DNA of 55,195 nt from Bacteroidales bacterium. GTDB lineage: Bacteria; Bacteroidota; Bacteroidia; Bacteroidales; JAEINX01. Position numbers and translations under genes: made by a program. Positions 1-8,176 of this stretch are shown here, one piece after another. Position 1 is the first letter of the stretch; every line of letters begins with the position of its first letter. Under the pieces are notes generated by a model that was not told the origin of the DNA, searched no databases, and saw nothing but the letters and a program-made list of their open reading frames with translations. Location: positions 1 to 55,195 of the forward strand of contig JAEINX010000012.1 in the NCBI GenBank assembly GCA_016342645.1. Direction: 5' to 3'.

Positions 1-1
1 T

Positions 2-76
2 GCTAAAAACGAAAGTGGACGCTACAGTAAATTTATGCCCAGATGGTTAGAAATTACAAATATCAAGTTGGGTTAA
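2..76 (+). CDS. C-terminal fragment of an unidentified protein (runs in from the left edge)
   Basis: An open frame enters from the left edge and ends at a TAA (74-76), giving 24 residues that end in RWLEITNIKLG. It would be the 3' end of a rightward gene converging on the ABC permease that follows. The fragment is too short to identify a family, and an open frame of this length can occur by chance, so this is tentative. Confidence 0.3.
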   Translation, partial: AKNESGRYSKFMPRWLEITNIKLG

Positions 77-135
77 TCAATTTAACGGTTTACAGAAATA
101 AAAAAGCCTTATTTATTTTGTAAGTAAATAAAAGT

Positions 136-1374
136 TTATTGTTTTGAAATTTTTACATCTAAGGCATCACGCAAGCCATTGCCAATAAGCATAAAAGCAA
201 GTACCATAAACATTATTGCCATACCGGGTAAAATTGCAAGGTAGGCAGAATCAAGAATTATATATGAATAATTTTCTTTTATCATAGTTCCCCACGAAGG
301 CATTGGAGGTTGAACTCCAATCCCAAGAAAACTTAATCCTGCTTCAATTAAAATGGCCGCAGCGAAATTTGCTGCTGAAATTACAATTATTACGCCCATT
401 ATATTTGGTAAAATATGCCGAAAAATTATCCTTGAGTTTTTTAATCCTAAAGCCCTTCCGGCTTCAACAAATTCCTTTTCTCTAATGCTGAGAATTTGCC
501 CCCGAACAACACGCGCAACTTCAACCCACATCGTTAAACCCACGGCGATAAAGACCTGCCAAAAACCTTTACCGAGGGCAAAAGTAATTGCTATCACCAG
601 CAATAAAGTTGGGATTGACCAAACAACATTTATCAACCAAACAATTAAATTATCAATCCAACCACGAAAAAACCCGGCTAAGGAACCGAGAAAAATACCG
701 ATTACCAGTGAAATAAATACGCTGATAAATCCGACTGAGAGGCTTACTCTTATTCCAATCATTAAACGGCTTAAATAATCTCTTCCAAAACGATCTGTTC
801 CTAATAGGTAATATTTTTTTTCAATATTTTTTTTAACAATAATATTTTGAAGGTCGGAAATTGTCACTGAAATTGTTTTTCCATTTATATCAACAAATGT
901 CATCAAACTGTCTTTTAATGTAATTTTGGGTTCGAAGGCCATGGGAAAAACAACATCAGCAAGATTATAAGAGAAAATTTGTTTATCCGTGATTGTGGAA
1001 TCAATAAATTCTTCAATTATAATCTTATCATTATCAAAATAATATTCACTGAAGGGAATTACCAAATAGGAACTTTTTGAACCAAATAACATGCGTTGAA
1101 AAAAATTTGACCGATCTTGTTTTGAGTTTTTTCGAACTAATAAAACTTTTGGTGAAAAACCGGGTTTTTTGGTCGAAAACTCAAGAATTTGATTATTCGC
1201 AAATGGCGTTGAATCAGGTGTAATGATGTATCCGAAAACAGCTATTATAACAGTTAATAATATAAAAATCACTGAAGAAACTGCAATTTTATTTTTTCTA
1301 AAACGAAAAAATGCAAGTTTTGATAGCGATTCGGAACTATAGATTTTTTTCTTTTTAAAAAACATATTTTGCAA
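136..1374 (-). CDS. ABC transporter permease, OppC/DppC family
   Basis: Inner-membrane permease of a peptide- or nickel-type ABC importer. The C-terminal half carries the binding-protein-dependent transport fold: LGTDRFGRDYLSRL opens the core near residue 193, and the EAA loop that contacts the ATPase (EFVEAGRALG..., ending RHILPN) lies at about residues 300-326, followed by hydrophobic helices and GLSFLGIGVQPPMPSWG. At 412 aa it is longer than the usual ~300 aa of OppC because about 140 mostly hydrophilic residues separate the first membrane segment (about 30-52) from the core, probably an extracytoplasmic insertion. The longest frame begins with TTG (1372-1374); the ATG three codons later (1363-1365, giving MFFKKKK) is the more likely start. 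No partner permease, ATPase or binding protein lies in the window, so the substrate cannot be set. Confidence 0.9.
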   Translation of the reverse strand: MQNMFFKKKKIYSSESLSKLAFFRFRKNKIAVSSVIFILLTVIIAVFGYIITPDSTPFANNQILEFSTKKPGFSPKVLLVRKNSKQDRSNFFQRMLFGSKSSYLVIPFSEYYFDNDKIIIEEFIDSTITDKQIFSYNLADVVFPMAFEPKITLKDSLMTFVDINGKTISVTISDLQNIIVKKNIEKKYYLLGTDRFGRDYLSRLMIGIRVSLSVGFISVFISLVIGIFLGSLAGFFRGWIDNLIVWLINVVWSIPTLLLVIAITFALGKGFWQVFIAVGLTMWVEVARVVRGQILSIREKEFVEAGRALGLKNSRIIFRHILPNIMGVIIVISAANFAAAILIEAGLSFLGIGVQPPMPSWGTMIKENYSYIILDSAYLAILPGMAIMFMVLAFMLIGNGLRDALDVKISKQ

Positions 1375-1482
1375 ATGTACGAAACAAGAAAGTTAAATTA
1401 ACAATATAAGCATTCAGCTTTAAAAACAGCTTATTTTAAACTGTAAATCCTTACCAATTAATTGTAAAATATTTCTTTTAAT

Positions 1483-1516
1483 TTTGTTTTTTTCACTTAA
1501 TTATTTTGTAATTTTG
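1483..1516 (+). promoter_or_regulatory. Candidate promoter of tRNA-His
   Basis: A TTTG at 1483-1486 is followed after 22 nt by TAATTTTG (1509-1516), which matches the Bacteroidota -7 consensus TAnnTTTG. The predicted transcription start is near 1523, a few bases before the tRNA. The spacing is one or two bases longer than the usual 19-21. Confidence 0.5.
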
Positions 1517-1530
1517 CAGTCCGATTTTAT

Positions 1531-1605
1531 GGTGCTAGTAGCTCAGTTGGTTAGAGCATCGGATTGTGGTTCCGAGGGTCGTGGGTTCGATTCCCATCTT
1601 GCACC
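1531..1605 (+). tRNA. tRNA-His (anticodon GTG)
   Basis: The sequence folds as a cloverleaf. The D-arm begins at GCTC (1541-1544). The anticodon arm is TCGGA / TTGTGGT / TCCGA with GTG at 1566-1568. The T-arm is GTGGG-TTCGATT-CCCAT. The acceptor shows the extra 5' G (position -1) that pairs with C73, the hallmark of tRNA-His. One acceptor pair (5-68) looks like a T-T mismatch. The 3' CCA is not encoded in full. A terminator follows directly. Confidence 0.95.
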
Positions 1606-1610
1606 CAAAC

Positions 1611-1650
1611 ACAGGTAAAGTTTTTCATTATTCTTTACCTGTTTTTTTTT
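1611..1650 (+). terminator. Rho-independent terminator of tRNA-His
   Basis: A perfect 10-bp stem (ACAGGTAAAG at 1611-1620, CTTTACCTGT at 1633-1642) with a 12-nt loop is followed by a run of T (1642-1650). The right arm and T run lie inside the last codons of the convergent BrkB-family gene, whose stop codon (1628-1630) falls in the loop, so the element does double duty. Confidence 0.85.
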
Positions 1651-2587
1651 GGATTTTTGCATCATGTATGCTGGCATTTAATTCATAACCAATCAACAAA
1701 ACCAAGGCGTTAAGATTTATCCAAAGCATTAAAACAATTAATGTTCCTATTGATCCGTATAATTTATTATAGCGTGAAAAATGTTCGATATAGTATTTGA
1801 ATCCAAATATAAACACTAATGATAATACTGTTGCTAAGGTTGAACCCGCTGAAATAAATTTGAAATATCTTTCTTTAGCAGGAGCCAGATAATAGATAAT
1901 TGAAATCATCGAAAGAACCATAATAAATATAATTACCCATTTTCCGGCTGAGTATAAGTAGATTGTTAAATCATTTGTCAGTATCCCTTCAGTTACAAAA
2001 TATTTGATTGCATAGGAAGTAAAAATCAACAAACTTATAGATGAAATAATTATTATAGTTACTATAAAAATCAACGAAATAGATGTCAAATGTAATTTAA
2101 AGGCCGATCGGGATTCAATTGTGTGTGATGTTTGATTAAAAGCTTTGATCAATCCAATCATACCATTATATGAAAAATATATTGTTAATAAAAATCCGAC
2201 TGATAATAATCCTGAATTTTGATGCTTAAGGATATCTTCAATAGTGTTTTTAATTGTTAAATAGGCGTTTTCCGGAAAAGCCTGCTGAAGTGTTTCCATT
2301 ATTGTTTTATGCAAATTGTCGATAGGAATGTATGCTATAAGAGTGAAAAAAAATAATATAGCCGGGAAAATTGACATCAAGAATGTATAGGACAATGAAT
2401 TTGCTCTGATAATAATTGAGCTTTTCTGAATTCCTTTAAAAAAAAAGGATGCAACATCATAAAGTGTCATCCCCTCAAAACCCGGTAATATTAAATATTT
2501 TGAGATTGAAATTATTTTTTCCCAGAGTATTTTAAATTTGAGAATAAATTTCGTAACAATTTTTGGATACTGAAATTTTATTTGCAT
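1628..2587 (-). CDS. YihY/BrkB family inner-membrane protein
   Basis: A 319-aa polytopic membrane protein of the YihY/virulence-factor BrkB family, once misnamed ribonuclease BN. About six hydrophobic helices are visible, with family-like stretches near the N terminus (SLSYTFLMSIFPAILFF) and near the C terminus (GSIGTLIVLMLWINLNALVLLIGYELNA). Biochemical function is not established for the family. Only 5 nt separate its ATG from the stop of nadC upstream, so the two are probably co-transcribed. Its last codons (KKTGKE) are encoded within the tRNA-His terminator hairpin. Confidence 0.9.
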   Translation of the reverse strand: MQIKFQYPKIVTKFILKFKILWEKIISISKYLILPGFEGMTLYDVASFFFKGIQKSSIIIRANSLSYTFLMSIFPAILFFFTLIAYIPIDNLHKTIMETLQQAFPENAYLTIKNTIEDILKHQNSGLLSVGFLLTIYFSYNGMIGLIKAFNQTSHTIESRSAFKLHLTSISLIFIVTIIIISSISLLIFTSYAIKYFVTEGILTNDLTIYLYSAGKWVIIFIMVLSMISIIYYLAPAKERYFKFISAGSTLATVLSLVFIFGFKYYIEHFSRYNKLYGSIGTLIVLMLWINLNALVLLIGYELNASIHDAKIQKKTGKE

Positions 2588-2592
2588 ATAAA

Positions 2593-3429
2593 TTATTCGC
2601 TTGCGAGTAAACTCATATCCATGCCTTTTACATTGTTTGTCAATGATCCTACTGAAATATAATCAACGCCGGTACTTGCGTATTTTCTTATATTTTTTAT
2701 AGTTATATTTCCGCTTGCTTCAGTTTCAAATTTTTTATTCATGATTTTCATGGCTGATTTAATATCAGTAAACCGAAAATTATCAAACATGACACGATCA
2801 ACACCTCCAAGCTCCATTACTTTTATTAGCTCAAAAACAGTTCTTACTTCAATCTCAATTTTTAGTTTTTTCTTAGTTTTCTTTAAGTATTCATTTGCAC
2901 TGCGGATTGCCTGCTCAATTCCTCCGGCAAAATCAATATGATTATCTTTTATCATAATCATATCGAATAAACCAAATCTATGATTTTCGCCGCCACCGAT
3001 TTTTACAGCCATTTTGTCGAGAATTCTAAGATTTGGTGCTGTTTTCCTGGTGTCGAGCAACTTAGTATTTAAACCTTCGAGTTTTTGAACAATTTTATTT
3101 GTGTGAGTAGCTATTCCGCTCATTCTTTGCATAAAATTTAAAGCGACCCTTTCAGCACCGAGAATCGAAATGATTTTTCCTTCAACATAAAACGCAATAT
3201 CGCCTTCTTTGACTTCTGTTCCGTCATTTATCAAAATTTCAAATTTGGTGTTTTTATTAACATGCTTAAAAGTCTTTTTTGCTATTTCAACACCGGCAAG
3301 AATACCTTTTTCTTTAATTATGAGTTTAGCTTTTCCATTTGCGTTTGGATCTATTATAGCGAGAGAGGTATGATCGCCTTCATTTATATCCTCTTCAATT
3401 GCTTTTGCTATGATTTCATCAATTTTCAT
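2593..3429 (-). CDS. nadC: Nicotinate-nucleotide diphosphorylase (carboxylating), quinolinate phosphoribosyltransferase
   Basis: Converts quinolinate and PRPP to nicotinate mononucleotide, CO2 and PPi in de novo NAD synthesis. Length (278 aa) is normal. Characteristic blocks are present in order: GDHTSLAII near the N terminus, LNFMQRMSGIAT, the PRPP/quinolinate-binding stretch TRKTAPNLRILDKMAV-KIGGGENHR, MIKDNHI, EIEVRT, MFDNF, and the C-terminal TGVDYISVGSLT. It leads a probable two-gene unit with the BrkB-family gene. The DUF4783 gene lies 75 nt upstream on the same strand and may be part of the same transcript. Confidence 0.96.
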   Translation of the reverse strand: MKIDEIIAKAIEEDINEGDHTSLAIIDPNANGKAKLIIKEKGILAGVEIAKKTFKHVNKNTKFEILINDGTEVKEGDIAFYVEGKIISILGAERVALNFMQRMSGIATHTNKIVQKLEGLNTKLLDTRKTAPNLRILDKMAVKIGGGENHRFGLFDMIMIKDNHIDFAGGIEQAIRSANEYLKKTKKKLKIEIEVRTVFELIKVMELGGVDRVMFDNFRFTDIKSAMKIMNKKFETEASGNITIKNIRKYASTGVDYISVGSLTNNVKGMDMSLLASE

Positions 3430-3504
3430 AATAACATTTTTGTTTTTTTGCTTATAACTTTGCGATAAGGTTAATTAATAATTAGTTAACATTAAATTAG
3501 AGAA

Positions 3505-3912
3505 TTACTCTAATTCAAATTGTAGTTGCTGAATAAAATATTTTTCAGATGTCTTTTTTAATAAAAAATATACCCTAAAGGTTTTATCGTTGCTTTTGTA
3601 TGTTCCAATAGAATATTTTGAGCCGTCATTCGATGAACCTGAATGATTTATTGAAAATTTTGTTACAGGATTTTTTTTAAAGAATTTTTTGACAATTATT
3701 TCTGCCTGATCTTTACTGTAAGTACCGTCATTTTCGGGAATACTTATGTCAATAGTCGAATTAAATAATTTTGATAGTTCTGATGCATCTCCCTTGCTTA
3801 TAGCTTTGATAACATTATCGGATACTAAGTCTTGTGCTTGTACTAATTTAGCCTGAAAGCTAATTAGGCTTATTAAAATTATAGCACTGTATATGTGAGA
3901 AAGTGGTTTCAT
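3505..3912 (-). CDS. DUF4783 domain-containing exported protein
   Basis: A 135-aa protein with an N-terminal signal sequence (hydrophobic residues 8-20, likely cleaved after the AQA near residue 26) and a single small alpha+beta domain that matches the DUF4783 pattern known from Bacteroidota (NVIKAISKGDASELSKLFN..., SIGTYKSNDKTFRVYFLLKK). The domain resembles NTF2-like folds, and no catalytic residues are evident. Function is unknown. Its place directly upstream of nadC is, as far as I recall, a recurring arrangement in this phylum. Confidence 0.85.
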   Translation of the reverse strand: MKPLSHIYSAIILISLISFQAKLVQAQDLVSDNVIKAISKGDASELSKLFNSTIDISIPENDGTYSKDQAEIIVKKFFKKNPVTKFSINHSGSSNDGSKYSIGTYKSNDKTFRVYFLLKKTSEKYFIQQLQFELE

Positions 3913-3998
3913 TTTTTTATTTGTAAAAATATAAAAAAAAAATCAAATAGAATTTTTTTTAAGAATTTTAAAATAATACGATTTCTCTAAATAATCTG

Positions 3999-4006
3999 TA
4001 TTTTTG
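3999..4006 (+). promoter_or_regulatory. Candidate -7 element upstream of polA
   Basis: TATTTTTG matches TAnnTTTG and lies 14 nt before the polA ATG. No clear -33 TTG is seen at the expected distance. Confidence 0.4.
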
Positions 4007-4020
4007 ACAAAATATTTTTT

Positions 4021-6810
4021 ATGCCCGAACCAAAAAAACTTTTCCTTCTCGATGCAATGGCCTTGATTTACAGAGCCTATTTTGCATTAAACAAAAACCC
4101 AAGAATTAATTCAAAAGGATTGAATACCTCGGCAATTCTCGGATTTGCTAACACATTATTTGAAGTAATAAAAAAAGAAAAGCCCACTCATATCGGTGTT
4201 GCTTTCGATACAATAGTGCCCACTGTCAGGCACGAAGAATTTACCGAATACAAAGCCACTCGTGAGAGAATGCCCGAGGATATTTCAATTTCAATTCCAA
4301 TCATAAAGCAATTGATTGAAATTATGAATATCCCGATTCTATTTGTTGATGGTTACGAGGCAGATGATGTTATCGGAACCTTATCGAAGAAGGCAGAAAG
4401 AGAAGGTTTTCAAGTTTATATGATGACTCCCGATAAGGATTTCGGGCAACTTGTTTCCGAAAATATTTTTATGTATAAGCCGGCTCGGATGGGAAAATTA
4501 CCCGAAAAAATCGGTGTTGAAGAAATCTGTAAAAAATACAAAATAAGTCGCCCCGAACAATTAATCGATATTCTTGGCCTTTGGGGCGATGTTTCAGATA
4601 ATATTCCCGGTGTACCGGGGATTGGCGAAAAAAGAGCTTCAATTTTGATCAATGAATTTGGAAGTATCGAAAATCTTTTACAAAACACAGAAAGCCTGAA
4701 GGGAAAACAAAAAGAAAATATTGAAAAATTCGCCGATCAGGCTTTGATGTCAAAAAAACTTGCAACCATAATTCTTGATGTTCCTATTGATTTTGATAAA
4801 AAACAACTTGAGAAAAACAATCCCGACTTTAATGCTTTAAAGCAATTATTTGAAAAACTTGAGTTTAGAGCTTTGGCAAAAAGAGTTTTTTCTGATTTTT
4901 CGCTTGAGAATAATAAAGATAATTCAAAGCCTGCCGAGTTTCAAACCGATTTATTTGCCGGAAGTTCGGAATTTGAAGAAACTCAGGAAAACAATTTTAA
5001 AACCATTCTTAATACCGATCATAAATATTTTTTGCTCAATGACAAAGAAAAACGAAACAAGCTTTTCAAAACCTTATCCAGACAAAAATCTTTTTGTTTT
5101 GATACCGAAACAACCGGAACCGATACAAGTAATTCGGAGTTGGTTGGCTTATCGTTTTCTTATAAAACCGATGAGGCGTTTTATATTCCTTTACCTGAAA
5201 ATTATAATGACTGTTATGAAATTGTAAATGAATTCAAAGAAATTTTAGAGAATCCTGAAATTGAAAAAATAGGTCAAAACCTAAAATTCGATATTTCAAT
5301 GCTTCGATGGTACGATATTGATGTAAAAGGTAAATTTTTTGATACAATGATTGCTCACTATCTTATTCAGCCTGACATGCGGCATAATATGGATGTGCTT
5401 GCCGAAACCTATTTAAATTATTCCCCTGTTTCAACCGAAACATTAATTGGGAAAAAAGGTAAAAATCAACGCAGTATGCGTTCAGTCGATATTGAAATTA
5501 TTAAAGATTATGCATGCGAAGATGCAGATATAACACTTCAGCTAAAAAATGTTTTTGAACCGATACTTTCCGAAACAAAGAATACAAAACTTTTTAGCGA
5601 AATCGAGACACCTTTAATAAAAGTTTTGTCTTCGATGGAGGCCGAGGGTGTTAAGCTCGACTCTAAAGCTTTAAATGCTTTTTCAGAAGAATTAAGAGAA
5701 CAAATATTAGAAACACAAAATGAAATTTTTAAACTTTCGAATTCTGAATTTAATATTTCGTCGCCAAAACAATTGGGTGAAATATTATTTGAAAAACTTA
5801 AAATAATCGAAAGGCCCAAACTTACAAAAACAAAACAATATTCCACAGGCGAAGAAGTGCTTAGAAAACTTGTAAATAAACATCCGATTGTTCGTAGTAT
5901 TCTTGACTTTCGGTCGTTGACTAAGCTGAAATCAACATATGTTGATGCATTGCCGAATTTGGTGAGTAAACGCGATGGAAGAATACACACCTCGTATAAC
6001 CAAGCTGTTACTTCAACCGGCAGATTAAGTTCAAATAATCCTAATTTGCAAAACATTCCGATTCGTACCGAAAAAGGACGCGAAATAAGAAAAGCTTTTG
6101 TTCCGCGAAATGAAAATTATGTTTTGCTTGCCGCCGATTATTCGCAAATTGAATTACGAATAATTGCCGAACTCAGTAATGACAAAGGCATGCTTGAAGC
6201 TTTCAAATCAGGTATTGACATTCATACCTCGACCGCAGCAAAAGTTTATGGTGTAACAATTGATGAAGTAACCTCTGATATGAGGCGAAATGCCAAATCA
6301 GTTAATTTTGGAATAATTTATGGAATTTCGGCTTTCGGGCTTTCCGAACAATTGAATATACCAAGAAAAGAAGCAGCCGAAATCATTAAGCAATATTTTG
6401 TCAAATATCCGGATTTGCAAAAGTATATGGAAAAAACCAAAGAATTCGCCCGAAAAAACGGATATGTTGAAACAATTATGGGACGCCGCAGATATTTGCG
6501 TGACATCAACTCTAATAATGCTGTTGTGAGAGGATTTGCCGAAAGAAATGCAGTTAATGCGCCAATTCAGGGTTCGTCGGCCGATATGATTAAAATTGCC
6601 ATGATTAATATTTTTAATGAATTTGAAAAGCAAAATTTAAAATCAAAAATGATACTTCAGGTTCACGATGAACTGGTTTTTGATACTTATAAAAGTGAAT
6701 TGGAGCTTGTAAAACCTATCATTGCAGATAAAATGAAAAATGCAATAAAATTAAACGTTCCTATAGAAATAGATATTAATGTGGGTGAAAATTGGCTTGA
6801 AGCACATTAA
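4021..6810 (+). CDS. polA: DNA polymerase I
   Basis: Full-length 929-aa Pol I with three domains: a 5'-3' FEN-like nuclease (about 1-290; LLDAMALIYRAYFA at the start, DGYEADDVIGTL, TPDKDFGQLV, GVPGIGEKRA), a 3'-5' proofreading domain (about 330-520) and the polymerase (about 550-929). The proofreading site looks active: D361-T-E363, the GQNLKFDI motif and YACEDAD are all present. Polymerase motif A is DYSQIELR (D706), motif B is R755-RNAKSVNFGIIYG with the tyrosine typical of bacterial Pol I, and motif C is VHDE (881-884). It acts in Okazaki-fragment processing and excision repair. The ATG at 4021 fits the family N terminus. It converges on the O-antigen ligase-like gene. Confidence 0.97.
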   Translation: MPEPKKLFLLDAMALIYRAYFALNKNPRINSKGLNTSAILGFANTLFEVIKKEKPTHIGVAFDTIVPTVRHEEFTEYKATRERMPEDISISIPIIKQLIEIMNIPILFVDGYEADDVIGTLSKKAEREGFQVYMMTPDKDFGQLVSENIFMYKPARMGKLPEKIGVEEICKKYKISRPEQLIDILGLWGDVSDNIPGVPGIGEKRASILINEFGSIENLLQNTESLKGKQKENIEKFADQALMSKKLATIILDVPIDFDKKQLEKNNPDFNALKQLFEKLEFRALAKRVFSDFSLENNKDNSKPAEFQTDLFAGSSEFEETQENNFKTILNTDHKYFLLNDKEKRNKLFKTLSRQKSFCFDTETTGTDTSNSELVGLSFSYKTDEAFYIPLPENYNDCYEIVNEFKEILENPEIEKIGQNLKFDISMLRWYDIDVKGKFFDTMIAHYLIQPDMRHNMDVLAETYLNYSPVSTETLIGKKGKNQRSMRSVDIEIIKDYACEDADITLQLKNVFEPILSETKNTKLFSEIETPLIKVLSSMEAEGVKLDSKALNAFSEELREQILETQNEIFKLSNSEFNISSPKQLGEILFEKLKIIERPKLTKTKQYSTGEEVLRKLVNKHPIVRSILDFRSLTKLKSTYVDALPNLVSKRDGRIHTSYNQAVTSTGRLSSNNPNLQNIPIRTEKGREIRKAFVPRNENYVLLAADYSQIELRIIAELSNDKGMLEAFKSGIDIHTSTAAKVYGVTIDEVTSDMRRNAKSVNFGIIYGISAFGLSEQLNIPRKEAAEIIKQYFVKYPDLQKYMEKTKEFARKNGYVETIMGRRRYLRDINSNNAVVRGFAERNAVNAPIQGSSADMIKIAMINIFNEFEKQNLKSKMILQVHDELVFDTYKSELELVKPIIADKMKNAIKLNVPIEIDINVGENWLEAH

Positions 6811-6877
6811 GAATAAAGATTTGAGAATTAATGAAAAATTTTGAATTTGAAATTGCTTTTCAAAAAAATAACCGTTA

Positions 6878-8155
6878 TCAACTTTCATAATCCTTTTTTG
6901 AAAAAAACAGCAAAGAATTAAAAAACGCATAAAATACTACTCCCGATTGCCTTTCGAGCATAGATTCGAATAAGAAATTAAAAGATATTAAAAGCAAGAA
7001 AATAATGAAAAGGAAATTACCAATTTTAAAGGAATCGACAAAAGGTAATAAAAGACTTATTAATAAAACTATTAAACCAAAAAAACCTATAGAGAGGCTC
7101 GTTTGAATATATTGGTTATGTGCATTTAATTTTTGTTTATAGGCCGCAGTAATATTTTCCTTCTTATATTCTTTTACTAAAAAATCTTTAACATCACCGG
7201 TTCCGACACCGAACAGAAAATTATTTTTCAAAATTTCTAAGGCTGAATTCCAAACCAAAATTCTTTCGGCCGTACCGTCGATAGTGTTCTTATTTATTTT
7301 TTCGCTGCTGTTAATTATTTCGGTTGCACTAATTATTCTGTTAAACGAATTGGGTAAAAGTTCAATTGAAAAAAAGAATAAAATAGGAACAGTTAACACC
7401 ATGATAAAACTTATAAAATATTGTTTTTTATATACAATTAAATAAACAATTATACAACACGATACTATAAGAAATCCTGCAATCCCGGCTTTTGAGCTCA
7501 ATAATGAAACGAAAATGAAAATAACTATTGAGGTGAATATTATTAAATAATTTTTTAAAAAGGAATACTTAGTTTGGTTTTCAGCAAATTTTAAAAATAT
7601 TATTCCGAATGCAAAATTCAGAAACATTGCAAAATAGGAGGGATGTTTCGATAGTATTTCTTTTCCGAATAAATTAATATTGCTTAATGGAACATAATAA
7701 AATTCATTGATCCATAAAGACTTTCGATAATCGAAATAGGCAGTAATAAGACAAACAACCGAAAGCAATAATGTGCTTAAAACAAAAGCAAACAATATTT
7801 TATTGATTTTTTTCTTATCGAAAAAATCAAAATCAAGAGTTGAAAAAATTAAAGGGAAAATTAGTAAGGATAATTTTACCTGAACATCAAAAAAACCTGA
7901 TTGTAAGTTTTTTGTATATAAAAGTCCAACCAAATAGAAAAAATATAATATGGAAAATAAAAATAAAAATGATCGCTTCCGGTCGTGTAAGACTTCTTTT
8001 GCTTTTTTGACAAAATTTGCTTCAAGAAGCCAGTTTAAAACCAATATCGAAATTAAAATGGCAACAATGTTTTCCTGAATAGGAATAAAAAATGCAAGCA
8101 AAAGAAAATTGTAATAATAAATTTTGTTATGTGTGTTTTTATTTAAGATGCTCAT
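6878..8155 (-). CDS. O-antigen ligase/polymerase family membrane protein (Wzy_C)
   Basis: A 425-aa protein with about 10-12 hydrophobic segments and the large soluble loop typical of the Wzy_C/WaaL family. The signature region is RILVWNSALEILKNN-FLFGVGTGD, followed by AHNQYIQTSLSIGFFGL. Such proteins ligate glycans to lipid A core or polymerise repeat units at the periplasmic face. It is the last gene of a leftward surface-polysaccharide block and begins 21 nt after the preceding GT4 gene. Because a separate Wzy-like polymerase lies in the same block, a ligase role is the better guess, but sequence alone does not decide between the two. Confidence 0.85.
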   Translation of the reverse strand: MSILNKNTHNKIYYYNFLLLAFFIPIQENIVAILISILVLNWLLEANFVKKAKEVLHDRKRSFLFLFSILYFFYLVGLLYTKNLQSGFFDVQVKLSLLIFPLIFSTLDFDFFDKKKINKILFAFVLSTLLLSVVCLITAYFDYRKSLWINEFYYVPLSNINLFGKEILSKHPSYFAMFLNFAFGIIFLKFAENQTKYSFLKNYLIIFTSIVIFIFVSLLSSKAGIAGFLIVSCCIIVYLIVYKKQYFISFIMVLTVPILFFFSIELLPNSFNRIISATEIINSSEKINKNTIDGTAERILVWNSALEILKNNFLFGVGTGDVKDFLVKEYKKENITAAYKQKLNAHNQYIQTSLSIGFFGLIVLLISLLLPFVDSFKIGNFLFIIFLLLISFNFLFESMLERQSGVVFYAFFNSLLFFSKKDYES

Positions 8156-8176
8156 CTTTTGTAAAAGAAATAAAAA

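Noticed and set aside
353-778. 141-codon open frame opposite the ABC permease
   Set aside because: It overlaps the conserved permease core on the other strand; the translation has no recognisable domain.
1531-1605. tRNA-His as an integration site
   Set aside because: No integrase gene and no repeated 3' tRNA segment were seen on either side.
3455-3462. TAACTTTG on the plus strand before the DUF4783 gene
   Set aside because: It matches the -7 consensus but would drive transcription antisense to DUF4783, and no -33 element or rightward gene supports it.
5538-6056. 172-codon open frame opposite polA
   Set aside because: It lies entirely within the conserved polymerase gene, has no homologous motifs and no promoter.
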